Part shown: positions 31,228 through 40,154 of the stretch, one piece after another | Layout: the number at the start of each line of letters is the position of its first letter | Position numbering within the stretch: position 1 is the first letter of the stretch | Source: Chromatiales bacterium | Lineage (GTDB): Bacteria; Pseudomonadota; Gammaproteobacteria; Thiohalomonadales; Thiohalomonadaceae | Assembly (NCBI GenBank): GCA_003251535.1 | Contig: QKFD01000082.1 | Span: 1 to 44,022 of the forward strand | Length of the DNA: 44,022 nt | Direction of reading: 5' to 3' | Made by a program: the position numbers and the translations under genes | The notes under the pieces: model-generated | Database searches by the model: none | Told to the model about the DNA's origin: nothing | The model's input: the letters and a program-made list of their open reading frames with translations, nothing else

Positions 31228-34200
31228 TTAGTTGATGGTCCGGTGAGAGGCGCATGGTCCCCTCTCACTGGGCCATCCCGGCCCTCCCCGCTCCTCGACG
31301 GGGTGTTCAATCAGTGCCTCCAACCGCTGGGTGAGGTCGTCGCTGGCCTCGCGGAGTTGCGGGAGCAGCACCTCGGCGGCCGCCTCATCGCCGTTGCGGG
31401 CCCGCTCGATGATGGCGGCCCCCAGGCGATGGACCGCTTCATGGAGGGGGCCGATCGCCTGATACTCCAGCAGGGAGCCGTAGCGCGTCGCCCCTGCGCC
31501 TCGGTACCAGCGGCCAAAGCCGCACTGCTCGGGGTCGCTCTCCAAGGCGCTCTCCCCGACCGGCTGCGCGATGGCATTCACCAGCCGTGCTACCCACTTA
31601 CGGTGGCTCTTGGCCGCCACCAGGAGCGGCAGATTGTCGCGGGGGTGGCGGCGCCCGGTGAGGGTAGTCCACTCCGCCGCTGCTTGCCACTCGTCCAGCC
31701 AGATGGGGAGCGCCGCCGCCGGCATCGGCCGTGCGATGCCATAGCCCTGGCAGAGGTTGCAGCCGAGCAGGAGTAGCAGGGTGCCGTGCTCCAGGCTCTC
31801 GACCCCCTCGGCCACGGCGGGGCGGTTGAACACCTCCGCCAGGCGCACCACGCTCTCAACGATGCCGAAGTCGTTGGGATCTTCCAGCATGTTGCGGACA
31901 AAGCTCTGGTCGATCTTGATGAAGTCCACCGGCAGCGCCCGCAGGTAGGAGAGGGAGGAGTAGCCGGTACCAAAGTCGTCCAGGGCGAAGCGCACCCCCA
32001 GCCGGTGGCAGGCGGTGATGGTGGCGGCGGCCTGCCCCAGATCGCTGAGCGCCGCTGTCTCTAAGATCTCCAGTTCCAGCAGGTGGGGAGGGACCCGCGG
32101 GTGGCGCCCCAGCAGGGTGGTGAGGCGGTGGGTAAACTCGGGGTGAAGCAGGTGGTTAGCACTGATGTTGACGCTGATGGCGAGCCGGATCCCGAGCGCC
32201 AACCACCGCTCTTGCTGATAGAGCGCCTCCTCCAGCACCCACTCGCCGAGCGGGATCTCCAGATCGCGCCCCTCCAGATGGCCAAGAAACTCTCCCGGTG
32301 GCAGTAGCCCCGCCTGGGGGTGGGACCAGCGGATGAGCGCCTCTGCCCCCACCACCTCACCGTTGGAGAGATCGGTGCGCGGTTGGTAGTGGAGGAGAAA
32401 CTCCTGCTCCTCCAGCGCCTGCTGGAGCCGCAGCAGACGGTGGCGGTGGGCGCGCAGTTGGCGATCCTGTTCCGGATCAAATAGGTGGTAGCGGTTGCGG
32501 CCCTCCTCTTTGGCCTTATACATCGCCTGATCGGCGTGGCGTAACAGGGCGTCGGCATCGGCCTCATCAGGGGGGCAGAGGGTGACGCCGATGCTGGCGG
32601 AGAGGGTGATCGTCTCGCCATCGATGGCCACCGGTTTGGCCACCTCGGCCAAGACCCGCTCCAAGACGGCATAACTCTCCCCGGTATGGTCGAGATCGAC
32701 GATCAGCAAGATGAACTCGTCGCCCCCTAAGCGTGCCAGGGTATCGTCCCCCCGCAGGCTGTGACTCAGGCGATGGGCTATCTCCACCAGCAGGCGGTCA
32801 CCACGGGTGTGGCCGAGGTGGTCGTTGATCGGTTTAAAGCCATCGAGATCGAGGTAGCAGACCGCCAGGGTACGGCCGGTGCGCCGATGCTGGCTGATGG
32901 CACGATGGAGGCGATCGGCAAGGAGCCGACGGTTGGGGAGCCCGGTGAGGGGGTCGTAGTGGGCGATGCGATCCAGCTCTTGCTGGTGGTGCTTGAGCTG
33001 GCTGATATCGGTGAAGGTGGCGATATAGTGCAGGAGCCGACCTTGCGGGTCATGGACCGTGGAGATGGCCAGCATTTCCGCGTAAATCTCCCCGCTTTTG
33101 CGCCGATTCCAGATCTCCCCGCGCCAAAAGCCATGCTGCTCAAGGGAGCGCCAAAGCTCGCGGTAGAACTCCGGCGGGTGGTAGCCGGAGGCCAATAGGC
33201 GCGGTGTCTGGCCGATCGCCTCCTCCCGCTCAAAGCCGGTGATGCGGGTGAAGGCGGGATTGATGTCGATGATCACGTTGTCGGCATCGGTTACCGCAAT
33301 CCCTTCGTAGCTGTTGGCAAAGACGCTGGCAGCGAGCCGCCGCTCCGCTTCCGCCTGCTTGCGGAGACTGATGTCGCGGGTGATAGCGAGGTGGACCACC
33401 CGGCCCTGGTCCCGCATCGGCACGGCGTGGGTCTCCAGCCAGCGCCGCCGCCCCCGTAGCCCCAGCGTCTCGTACTCCAGTTCACCCGGCTCACCGGCGA
33501 GTACCCGCTGATGCAGGGCGAGGTAGGCCTGCTGGTACTCCGGGGCCACAAAGTCGAGGGCGGCCATCCCCAGCACTTGGGTGGGCGAGTCGGCCTCTAG
33601 GATGGTGAGGCCGGCGGCGTTCATCTGGATCACGCGCCCCTGTTCATCCAGCAGTTTGACGCACTCTGGATCGGTATCGACGATGGTCCGCAGCCGGTTT
33701 TCACTCTCGGCAAGGCGCACCTCAAAGGCCCGCCGCTCGGTGATGTCGCGGGCGGTGGCGTAGATCTCCCCTTGCTGGTAGTCATGCACGGTGCGCCAGG
33801 AGAACCAGCGCACGCCGCCGTCTTTGCATAGGTAGCGGTTCTCAAAGCGACGGATCCCGCTGCTCCCCTGGGGTTGCAGCATCGCCGTTAGCGTCGCTTG
33901 GCGGTGCTCCGGATGGACCCGCTCGATGAGCGGGGTAGCGCGTAGCTCCTGCTCGCTGTAGCCCAATAGCTCCACCAAGGCGGGGTTGACCGTCTGCGGG
34001 CGGCCGGCGGGGTCGATGATGCACATGGGATCGGGGGCGGTGGTAAAGAGCCGAAAGTACTGCTCCCGTTCCAGCTCCGCCCGTTTGCGGGCGGTGATGT
34101 CGGTAAAGGTGCGGACAAACCCCCCTTCGGCAATGGGGTGGTGGGTCAAGAGGCACCAGCGCTGCTCCTCGCCCAGCGGGTGGGAGAACTCCACCTGATA

Positions 34201-35250
34201 GGGATCGGGCCGCGCCAAGGCGCGGATGGTGCGCTGCAATAACTCATCCCCCTGCTCGTGCCGCTCGGCCCAGAGGGTGAGTAGGTCATGAAAGTGGTTG
34301 CCAGGCTGGCAGCGTTCCGGCGGTAGATCGAGCAGTGCCGGCAGGGCGGAGTTGGCGGCCCGGATGCGGTGGTTGTGATCGACGATCACCATCCCTTGGG
34401 GGGCGCTGTCGAGCAGGTTGCGCAGCTCTCGTTCTCGCTCCTTGAGCCGCGCCTCGGCGTGTTTGCGATCGGTGATGTCACGGTGGGCCCCCACCATGCG
34501 CAGCGGTTGATCGCTCGCGTCGCGCGTTACGGCTACGCCGCGGGCACGAAACCAACGCCACTGCCCAGACCGATTGCGCAGCCGAAACTCCGCCTCAAAG
34601 TGGTGGCTGCGGTGGCTCTGGTAGTCCTGCAACGCCTGGCGTAGTTGGGGGCGAGAGTCGGGGTGGAGGTGGCGTAGCCACCAGCGGCGGTTGAAGGGCT
34701 GCTCCCCCGGGTGGTAGCCAAGCAGCCGTTGCCACTCTTCGTCCAACCGCACCGTAGTGGTGGCCAGATCCCAGTCCCACAGACCTTGATCGGATCCGCT
34801 CAAGGCCAGCTGCTGTAAGGTCAGCAGCTCCTGTAGCCGCTGTTCCAGGTGGTGGCGTTGCTCTATCTCCTGTCGCTGATGGGCGATGGCGAAGCTCAAC
34901 TCCTGGGTGCGGAGCTGGACCAGTCGGCGCAGGGAGCGTTGCCAGAGCCAGGCGGCCGCGGCCGTTAGCGTTAAGGTGGCCAGAATCGCCAGCGCCAGGC
35001 GGCCGAGGTGCTCGGGGTAGTTGGGTGAGATGATGGCGGCCACCACCGGTGGAGGGGAGGCTAGCGTGGTTGAGACAGGTGGCAACAGGGCAGTGGCGGG
35101 TCGGGCCGTGTGACCGATGGCCATCCTGCCCTCCTCCCTCGCATGGGGCAGCGCGCCGCCGCGTGGGGCGGCAAACAGTGGCGGGGCGCAGGTGAGACAG
35201 AGCAGCAGTGGCAGGAAGAGCAACGGAGGGCTGGCGGGGAGGCGGCGCAT
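31228..35250 (-). CDS. Multi-PAS GGDEF-EAL sensor with C-terminal CZB domain
   Basis: Large inner-membrane c-di-GMP enzyme of 1340 residues. Order: signal-like start, a short periplasmic loop, membrane helix about 82-104 (LGRLALAILATLTLTAAAAWLW), coiled coil, five PAS domains from about 130 to 760 (first with WDWDLATTTVRLDEEW, last with FANSYEGIAVTDADNVIIDI), GGDEF about 770-935 (GGDEF near 842, I-site RGDD five residues earlier), EAL about 945-1190 (EALIRWSHP near 970, LELEILETAAL, DDFGTGYSSL, KIDQSFV). The end, about 1205-1300, is a CZB domain with the zinc set H (SHRKW), C (CGFGRWY), H and H (PLHEAVH). CZB domains bind zinc and report zinc or hypochlorous acid stress, as in E. coli DgcZ. 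Rare placement after EAL. Convergent with the lipase gene. Confidence 0.93.
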   Translation of the reverse strand: MRRLPASPPLLFLPLLLCLTCAPPLFAAPRGGALPHAREEGRMAIGHTARPATALLPPVSTTLASPPPVVAAIISPNYPEHLGRLALAILATLTLTAAAAWLWQRSLRRLVQLRTQELSFAIAHQRQEIEQRHHLEQRLQELLTLQQLALSGSDQGLWDWDLATTTVRLDEEWQRLLGYHPGEQPFNRRWWLRHLHPDSRPQLRQALQDYQSHRSHHFEAEFRLRNRSGQWRWFRARGVAVTRDASDQPLRMVGAHRDITDRKHAEARLKERERELRNLLDSAPQGMVIVDHNHRIRAANSALPALLDLPPERCQPGNHFHDLLTLWAERHEQGDELLQRTIRALARPDPYQVEFSHPLGEEQRWCLLTHHPIAEGGFVRTFTDITARKRAELEREQYFRLFTTAPDPMCIIDPAGRPQTVNPALVELLGYSEQELRATPLIERVHPEHRQATLTAMLQPQGSSGIRRFENRYLCKDGGVRWFSWRTVHDYQQGEIYATARDITERRAFEVRLAESENRLRTIVDTDPECVKLLDEQGRVIQMNAAGLTILEADSPTQVLGMAALDFVAPEYQQAYLALHQRVLAGEPGELEYETLGLRGRRRWLETHAVPMRDQGRVVHLAITRDISLRKQAEAERRLAASVFANSYEGIAVTDADNVIIDINPAFTRITGFEREEAIGQTPRLLASGYHPPEFYRELWRSLEQHGFWRGEIWNRRKSGEIYAEMLAISTVHDPQGRLLHYIATFTDISQLKHHQQELDRIAHYDPLTGLPNRRLLADRLHRAISQHRRTGRTLAVCYLDLDGFKPINDHLGHTRGDRLLVEIAHRLSHSLRGDDTLARLGGDEFILLIVDLDHTGESYAVLERVLAEVAKPVAIDGETITLSASIGVTLCPPDEADADALLRHADQAMYKAKEEGRNRYHLFDPEQDRQLRAHRHRLLRLQQALEEQEFLLHYQPRTDLSNGEVVGAEALIRWSHPQAGLLPPGEFLGHLEGRDLEIPLGEWVLEEALYQQERWLALGIRLAISVNISANHLLHPEFTHRLTTLLGRHPRVPPHLLELEILETAALSDLGQAAATITACHRLGVRFALDDFGTGYSSLSYLRALPVDFIKIDQSFVRNMLEDPNDFGIVESVVRLAEVFNRPAVAEGVESLEHGTLLLLLGCNLCQGYGIARPMPAAALPIWLDEWQAAAEWTTLTGRRHPRDNLPLLVAAKSHRKWVARLVNAIAQPVGESALESDPEQCGFGRWYRGAGATRYGSLLEYQAIGPLHEAVHRLGAAIIERARNGDEAAAEVLLPQLREASDDLTQRLEALIEHPVEERGGPGWPSERGPCASHRTIN

Positions 35251-35506
35251 ACGCTCTTCTCATGCCGTCGTCGGGGCGGGGTTCGCGCATTCTATACACT
35301 GATTTAGGAAGCGGATACCAATGTGGCAGGGGCGCGGACACAAATAAATTGTGCGATCGATGGTCTGTCTTGAGGTGGGCGGAAGATCCCCTGACAAACT
35401 CCTTACAAATCCCTTGCACCCCCCTGACCGCCAAACCCGCTGTCTCCCCTACAGTGGCCTCACGGTGCGGGGGCAGTGGGTCCCCGTCCTCGTGGGAGAG
35501 GCACAG
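35251..35506. promoter_or_regulatory. Divergent promoter region upstream of the VWA operon
   Basis: AT-rich centre (ACACAAATAAATTGTG near 35340). On the VWA side, heptamers TGACAAA (35392), TTACAAA (35403) and TTGCACC (35414) recur every 11 bp, about one helical turn. That spacing is typical of direct-repeat sites for OmpR/PhoB-type regulators, and such a regulator is encoded at the end of this operon. Autoregulation is inference. Confidence 0.4.
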
Positions 35507-36853
35507 ATGAATACCAATAATGTTGTCCGCGCCCTGCGGCGGGGTGCTGCCCTGCTGGCCCTGGCGCTTGGTGCCGCCACTACGGCGGCGGCGGGACAGG
35601 TGGAGTTGAAACTCGATCTCGGCCAAGAGGCGCTGCTGGCGGGGGAGTCACATAAGCTATTTATCAAGGTGGGGCTGACTGGGTTACCGCTGCCACCACG
35701 CAGCGGGCGGCCCCCCATTAATGTCGCCCTGGTCCTGGACCGCTCCGGTTCCATGCAGGGGGAGAAGTTGGAACATGCGCGCCGGGCCGCCCTACTCGCC
35801 CTCGACTATCTGGGACCAGACGATATCGTCTCCGTGGTCGCCTATGACCACACAGTGGAGGTGCTGGTCCCCGCCACCCGCCTAAGTGATCGGCAGCAGG
35901 TGGCCGACGCCATCCGCGCCATCGAGGCGGGGGGGAATACCGCGCTATTTGCCGGGGTGAGCAAGGGGGCGGCGGAGCTGCGCAAATTTGCCGACCGTAA
36001 GCGCATCGATCGCATGGTGCTGCTCTCCGATGGGTTAGCCAACGTCGGTCCCAGCACGCCGGCGGAGCTGGGTCGCCTCGGGCGGCAGCTGGGAGGTGAG
36101 GGGATGAGTGTGACTACCATCGGCCTTGGCCTCGGCTACAACGAGGACCTCATGGTGCGCCTGGCGGGTGCCAGCGACGGCAACCACGTCTTTGCCGAGC
36201 GGCCGAATGAGCTGGCCGGGGTGTTCCGCAGTGAGTTTGGTGAACTGAGCACCGTGGTGGCGCAGCAGGTGGTGATCACTTTGCACTGTCGGGATGGGGT
36301 GCGACCGCTACGGGTGCTGGGGCGGGAGGCGGAGATCGTCGGCCAGCAGGTGACGGCGCAGATCAATCAGCTCTATGCCGAGCAGGAGAAGTATCTGCTG
36401 CTGGAGGTGGAGGTGGCTCCGGGTCGAGCGGACCAGGAGCGCCCCATCGCCGAGGTGAAGTTGCAATATGACGACCTCGGTAGCCATCGCACCGAGCGGC
36501 TTCAGCAGCAGGCCAGCCTGCGCTATACCGCCTCGCCCGCGGTGGCGAATGAGTCGGTACAGCGCGAGGTGGCCATCTCCGCCACGGAGCAGCTGGGGGC
36601 CAAGCTGGATGAGGATGCTATCGAGCTGAAGGACAAGGGGGATGTGGCTGGGGCACAGGCGCTATTCCGGCAGAAGTCAGAGCTATTGGAGCAGGAGGCC
36701 GAGCGCTACGACGCCCCCAAGCTGCGGGAGCAGAGTGAAAAGGCGCGGGCCGCGGAGCAGGCGGTGGCGGCACCGGCGGTGGAGTGGGAGCGTAAGCGCA
36801 AGGAGGTGCGCGAGGAGCAGTTCTCCACCCAGAAACAGCAGTCCTGGCGCTAG
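35507..36853 (+). CDS. Exported VWA-domain protein
   Basis: Protein of 448 residues with a signal peptide (basic start, then GAALLALALGAATTAAAG). A von Willebrand type A domain spans about 70-250 with an intact metal-ion adhesion site: D78-x-S80-x-S82 in LVLDRSGSM, T145 in GGNTALFAG and D175 in LLSDGLANVG. Beyond it lies a beta-rich region and a C-terminal helical/coiled-coil tail (LDEDAIELKDKGDVAGAQALF, ending in KQQSWR) with no sortase or membrane anchor signal. VWA proteins mediate Mg-dependent protein binding. ATG 35507 follows GGGAGAGG. First gene of an operon with a histidine kinase and a response regulator; it may be the envelope partner sensed by, or controlled by, that pair. Confidence 0.9.
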   Translation: MNTNNVVRALRRGAALLALALGAATTAAAGQVELKLDLGQEALLAGESHKLFIKVGLTGLPLPPRSGRPPINVALVLDRSGSMQGEKLEHARRAALLALDYLGPDDIVSVVAYDHTVEVLVPATRLSDRQQVADAIRAIEAGGNTALFAGVSKGAAELRKFADRKRIDRMVLLSDGLANVGPSTPAELGRLGRQLGGEGMSVTTIGLGLGYNEDLMVRLAGASDGNHVFAERPNELAGVFRSEFGELSTVVAQQVVITLHCRDGVRPLRVLGREAEIVGQQVTAQINQLYAEQEKYLLLEVEVAPGRADQERPIAEVKLQYDDLGSHRTERLQQQASLRYTASPAVANESVQREVAISATEQLGAKLDEDAIELKDKGDVAGAQALFRQKSELLEQEAERYDAPKLREQSEKARAAEQAVAAPAVEWERKRKEVREEQFSTQKQQSWR

Positions 36854-36872
36854 GCCGGCAGGATGGCGCCAA

Positions 36873-36894
36873 GGGGAGGGGGATCCCCCTCCCC
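36873..36894 (+). repeat. 22-bp perfect palindrome between VWA and kinase genes
   Basis: GGGGAGGGGG joined by AT to CCCCCTCCCC, self-complementary across 22 bp, in the 84-bp gap after the VWA stop and before the kinase start. In RNA it would form a very stable hairpin. There is no T-tract, so partial termination or mRNA stabilisation that lowers kinase/regulator expression relative to the VWA protein is the likely effect. Confidence 0.75.
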
Positions 36895-36937
36895 ACCTCC
36901 ATTACAATCGACCCTTCGCCTACCACCAGCCCCGGCC

Positions 36938-38476
36938 ATGCCCCAACGGCTCATCATCGCCCTCTTGCTGATCGTCGCCCTCCCGCTGGTGGCGATGGTG
37001 TGGTTGGGCCTGGAGTTGGCGGCGCGGGAGCGGGCCGGGGTGGAGCAGCGGTTGGCAGAGCTGCTCACCTCCCGTCTGGAGGGGAGCGCCGCCACCATTG
37101 AGGCGGTGGTGGCGCAGTGGCAGAGTCGGCTAATGGCGGCCACCGCCGGGGCCGACGGGCTGGATAGCGCCGGGGCGCGGCGGCTGGTGGCAACGGATGG
37201 CGCCATCGATCAACTGCTGCTGTTGACGGCCGCTGGCCAGCTACGGCTGCCCGACCCGGGGCAGGGGCTACTTAGCTTGGCGGAGCAGGCGTTCCTGGAG
37301 CGAACCCGTCCGCTGCGGGAGTCGGGCGCCCTCCACCCCCCCGCCCCAGAGGGGCAGGAGGGGCGCGGGTTGATCGCCCCTGGCTGGCTCAGTTGGCACT
37401 GGGGTGACGGGATGAGCCTCATCTTCTACCGCGGCCTGCCGGGGGGCGAGGTGGTCGCGGCAGAGGTGGATCGGCTGGCGTTGCTGGCCGATATCATCGC
37501 CGCCCTCCCGGATCAGCGTGGGGCCGGCAGTGCTGATCGCATTCGCCTGCTGGATGCCCGGGGCCGCATCCTCTACCAATGGGGAGGCTATGAGCCCCCC
37601 GCCAGCGAACTACCCCGTGCCGAACTGCCGCTCGCCCCACCGCTGGAGAGCTGGCACCTGGCTTACTTCAGCCCCACCCCCATCACGGGGGCCGGCACCC
37701 GTCTGCTCTTCAGCGCCACTCTACTGGTGCTGTTGGTGGGGCTGGGGTTGGCGGCGTTCTATGTGGTGCGTCAACTGAATCAGGCGCTGCGGGAGGCGGC
37801 GCAGCGGGTCAACTTTGTCAACCAGGTCTCCCATGAGCTGAAGACCCCGCTCACCAATATTCGCCTCTACGCCGAGCTGCTCCAGGGTGACCTGGAGGAG
37901 GAGCCGGAGGCGGCGCGCAAGGCGGGGATTATCGTCGCCGAGAGCCAGCGGCTATCTCGCCTGATCGGCAATGTGCTCTCCTTCGCCCGCGGTCAGCGCG
38001 GCACCTTGCGCCTCAACTGGCGGGCGGTGGTGCCGGATGAGTGCCTGCGGGAGGTGCTGGAGCAGTTTGCGCCCGGTTTTGAGCAGGCGGGGATTGCCAT
38101 CCAGGCCGAGCTGGCGGCGCCACAACCGCAACCGCTCGATCCCGATGCCCTCGCCCAGATTGCCGCCAATCTACTGGGCAATGTGGAGAAGTACGCCGCC
38201 GCCGGGGGGCGGGTGGTGGTCACCTCAAGCCAGGCGGGGGCGGGTCTGAGCTTGACGGTGCGCGACTTTGGCCCCGGCATCCCCAAGGGGCAGCGCGAGC
38301 GTATCTTCCGGCCGTTCCACCGCATCCGCTCCGATCTCACCGAGGGGGTGAGCGGCACTGGACTCGGCCTCACCATCGCCCGTGATCTGGCGCGGCTGCA
38401 TGGCGGTGATCTCACCCTGACAGCGGCCGCCCCCGGCGCCCAGTTCACCCTGACGATTCCAAGGCGCGACCCATGA
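36938..38476 (+). CDS. Sensor histidine kinase of the VWA operon
   Basis: Inner-membrane kinase of 512 residues. First helix about 5-25 (LIIALLLIVALPLVAMVWLG), a periplasmic domain of about 230 residues, second helix about 250-270 (LLFSATLLVLLVGLGLAAFYVV), then HisKA with H299 in QVSHELKTPLTNIRLYAELL and a HATPase domain with N (ANLLGNVEKYA), G1 (DFGPGIP) and G2 (GTGLGLTIA). No HAMP is obvious between the second helix and HisKA. ATG 36938 is the start of the anchor; a longer frame would begin inside the palindrome. It overlaps the regulator gene by ATGA, so kinase and regulator are certainly a pair. Confidence 0.92.
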   Translation: MPQRLIIALLLIVALPLVAMVWLGLELAARERAGVEQRLAELLTSRLEGSAATIEAVVAQWQSRLMAATAGADGLDSAGARRLVATDGAIDQLLLLTAAGQLRLPDPGQGLLSLAEQAFLERTRPLRESGALHPPAPEGQEGRGLIAPGWLSWHWGDGMSLIFYRGLPGGEVVAAEVDRLALLADIIAALPDQRGAGSADRIRLLDARGRILYQWGGYEPPASELPRAELPLAPPLESWHLAYFSPTPITGAGTRLLFSATLLVLLVGLGLAAFYVVRQLNQALREAAQRVNFVNQVSHELKTPLTNIRLYAELLQGDLEEEPEAARKAGIIVAESQRLSRLIGNVLSFARGQRGTLRLNWRAVVPDECLREVLEQFAPGFEQAGIAIQAELAAPQPQPLDPDALAQIAANLLGNVEKYAAAGGRVVVTSSQAGAGLSLTVRDFGPGIPKGQRERIFRPFHRIRSDLTEGVSGTGLGLTIARDLARLHGGDLTLTAAAPGAQFTLTIPRRDP

Positions 38477-39156
38477 AAGTGCTGGTGGCAGAAGATGACC
38501 GCATGACCCGCGATGGCCTGGTGGAGATCTTGGCGCGGGAGGGCTACCTCCCGATCCCCGCGGAGGATGGGGAGGCGGCGCTGCGGCTATGGCGCGAAAC
38601 GCAGCCCGATTTTGTCTGCCTGGATATCATGATGCCGGGGATCTCCGGCTACGACCTCTGCCGTCAACTGCGGGCCGAGGACCCGGCGCTCCCCATCGTC
38701 TTCATCAGCGCCAAGTCGGAGGAGATCGACCGGGTGGTGGGGCTGGAGCTGGGGGCCGATGACTTCATCGTCAAGCCGTTCGGGGTGCGCGAGGTGGTGG
38801 CGCGGATCCGCGCCGTCACCCGCCGCTATATGGTGACCCGCGCCCCCCAGGCGGAGGATGGCCCCTTCAGCATGGCCGATCTCACCATCTTCCCCAGTGA
38901 GCTGCGGGCCCGGCGGGGGGATGAGATCTTCGATCTCAGTCTGCGCGAGGTCTGCCTACTGCGTACCCTCCACCGCCAGCGCGGGCGGGTGCTCGATCGC
39001 AACGCGCTGTTTGACGCCTGCTGGGGGCGCAACTACCTCCCCTCCAGCCGCAGCCTCGATCAGCAGATCTCCCAGCTGCGTAAGCGCATTGAGCGGGACC
39101 CCAAGGCGCCGGAGATCATCCGCACCGTCCACGGTGCGGGTTACCGCTTCGAGTGA
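38473..39156 (+). CDS. OmpR/PhoB-family response regulator
   Basis: DNA-binding regulator of 227 residues. Receiver domain 1-120 with acidic pocket E7/D8/D9, phospho-acceptor D51 (VCLDIMMPG), S78 (FISAKS) and the conserved lysine in FIVKPFG. A winged-helix effector domain follows (about 135-227: LRARRGDEIFDLSLREVCLL, LDQQISQLRKRIE, RTVHGAGYRFE). Start ATG overlaps the kinase stop by four bases. It probably binds the 11-bp-spaced heptamers upstream of the VWA gene, since this class recognises direct repeats; this is inference. Confidence 0.95.
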   Translation: MKVLVAEDDRMTRDGLVEILAREGYLPIPAEDGEAALRLWRETQPDFVCLDIMMPGISGYDLCRQLRAEDPALPIVFISAKSEEIDRVVGLELGADDFIVKPFGVREVVARIRAVTRRYMVTRAPQAEDGPFSMADLTIFPSELRARRGDEIFDLSLREVCLLRTLHRQRGRVLDRNALFDACWGRNYLPSSRSLDQQISQLRKRIERDPKAPEIIRTVHGAGYRFE

Positions 39157-39164
39157 GGACCCGG

Positions 39165-40154
39165 CTAGGTCCCTCCCTCGCCCCCTGTGCCCTTGCCCTT
39201 CATGGTATAGGGGGGCGGCTCGCCGTTCGGGCGGGTCTGGAAGATGCGCATCGACCACATATACTGCGCCGGTGCTAGACGGATGGTCTCCTCCAGGGCG
39301 CGATTCATGGCGGCGGCGTCGGCCAGGTCATCGGCGGAGGGGTAGTCCGGGATGGGGGGGAGTAGGCGGGCGGTGTAGCGCCCCTCCTCCGGGTGGTAGA
39401 TGGTGGCGTAGGGGATCACCGCCGCCCCAGCGATGCGGGCCATGCGCCCCATGCCGGTGATGGTGGCGGTGGGCACACCAAAAAAGGGGACGAAGAGCGA
39501 GTTCTGCGCCCCTAGATCCTCATCTGGCAGGTGGTAGACCACATAGCCCTGTTTCAGCGCCTTGAGCAGCGGGCGCACCCCGCTCTCCCGCGGTACCAAT
39601 TGGCCATCAAAGCGCGCCCGACCGTGGGCCACGGCCCAGTCCAGGATGGGGTTACGCAGCCGTTTGAACATCCCCGCCATCAGGATGCGGCGGGTGAGGG
39701 CGGTGGCGCCGAAGTCGAGACCGATGGTGTGGCCGGTCATCAGGATCACCGGTCGGCCGGTCTCCCGCAGCCGCTCCAGATGCTCCAGCCCCTCGATCTG
39801 CACTAGCCGATCTAGGCTGCGCTCCGAGCCCCACCAGAGCAGGCCGTAGTCGAGCATCGACTGCGCCACCAGACGGAAATAGTCCCGCGCCATCGCCTCC
39901 CGCTCCGCCTCCCCCAGCTCGGGGAAACACCAGCGGAGGTTGGTGGCCACAATGGCCCGCCGCTTATGGTTGCGGCGGTAGGCGAGGTGGCCGATGGCGC
40001 GCCCCAGGGTTGAGCGCAGCTGGCGCGGCGCAAAGGTCAGGCACCACAACAGGCCCATACCGAGCCAGGTGGGCCAGTGGCGAGGTGCCAGCCAGGCCAG
40101 TCGGAAGGGAGGTGGATAGTCGGTGGGGCGCGGACGGCGCTCGTTGCCGCTCAT
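39165..40154 (-). CDS. Lipid A acyltransferase (LpxL/HtrB family)
   Basis: Inner-membrane-associated enzyme of 329 residues that adds a secondary acyl chain (for example laurate) to Kdo2-lipid IVA. The catalytic HX4D motif is H142-TIGL-D147; other conserved blocks are ATNLRWCFPELGEAERE, YHLPDEDLGAQNSLFVPFFGVPTAT and PAQYMWSMRIFQTRPNGE. An N-terminal hydrophobic helix (about 28-45) anchors it. Whether it is LpxL, LpxM or LpxP is not settled. It overlaps the kinase-like gene upstream by ATGA, so the two are coupled. Convergent with the regulator gene. Confidence 0.9.
   Translation of the reverse strand: MSGNERRPRPTDYPPPFRLAWLAPRHWPTWLGMGLLWCLTFAPRQLRSTLGRAIGHLAYRRNHKRRAIVATNLRWCFPELGEAEREAMARDYFRLVAQSMLDYGLLWWGSERSLDRLVQIEGLEHLERLRETGRPVILMTGHTIGLDFGATALTRRILMAGMFKRLRNPILDWAVAHGRARFDGQLVPRESGVRPLLKALKQGYVVYHLPDEDLGAQNSLFVPFFGVPTATITGMGRMARIAGAAVIPYATIYHPEEGRYTARLLPPIPDYPSADDLADAAAMNRALEETIRLAPAQYMWSMRIFQTRPNGEPPPYTMKGKGTGGEGGT

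Noticed and set aside
34595-35626. 343-codon minus-strand frame across the start of the large sensor gene
   Set aside because: It is in another frame over the well-supported five-PAS GGDEF-EAL gene, is Pro/Arg-rich, and resembles no family.
35507-39156. Dedicated proteobacterial sortase system
   Set aside because: VWA protein, kinase and regulator are reminiscent, but no sortase gene, no LPxTG-like signal and no VIT domain are present.
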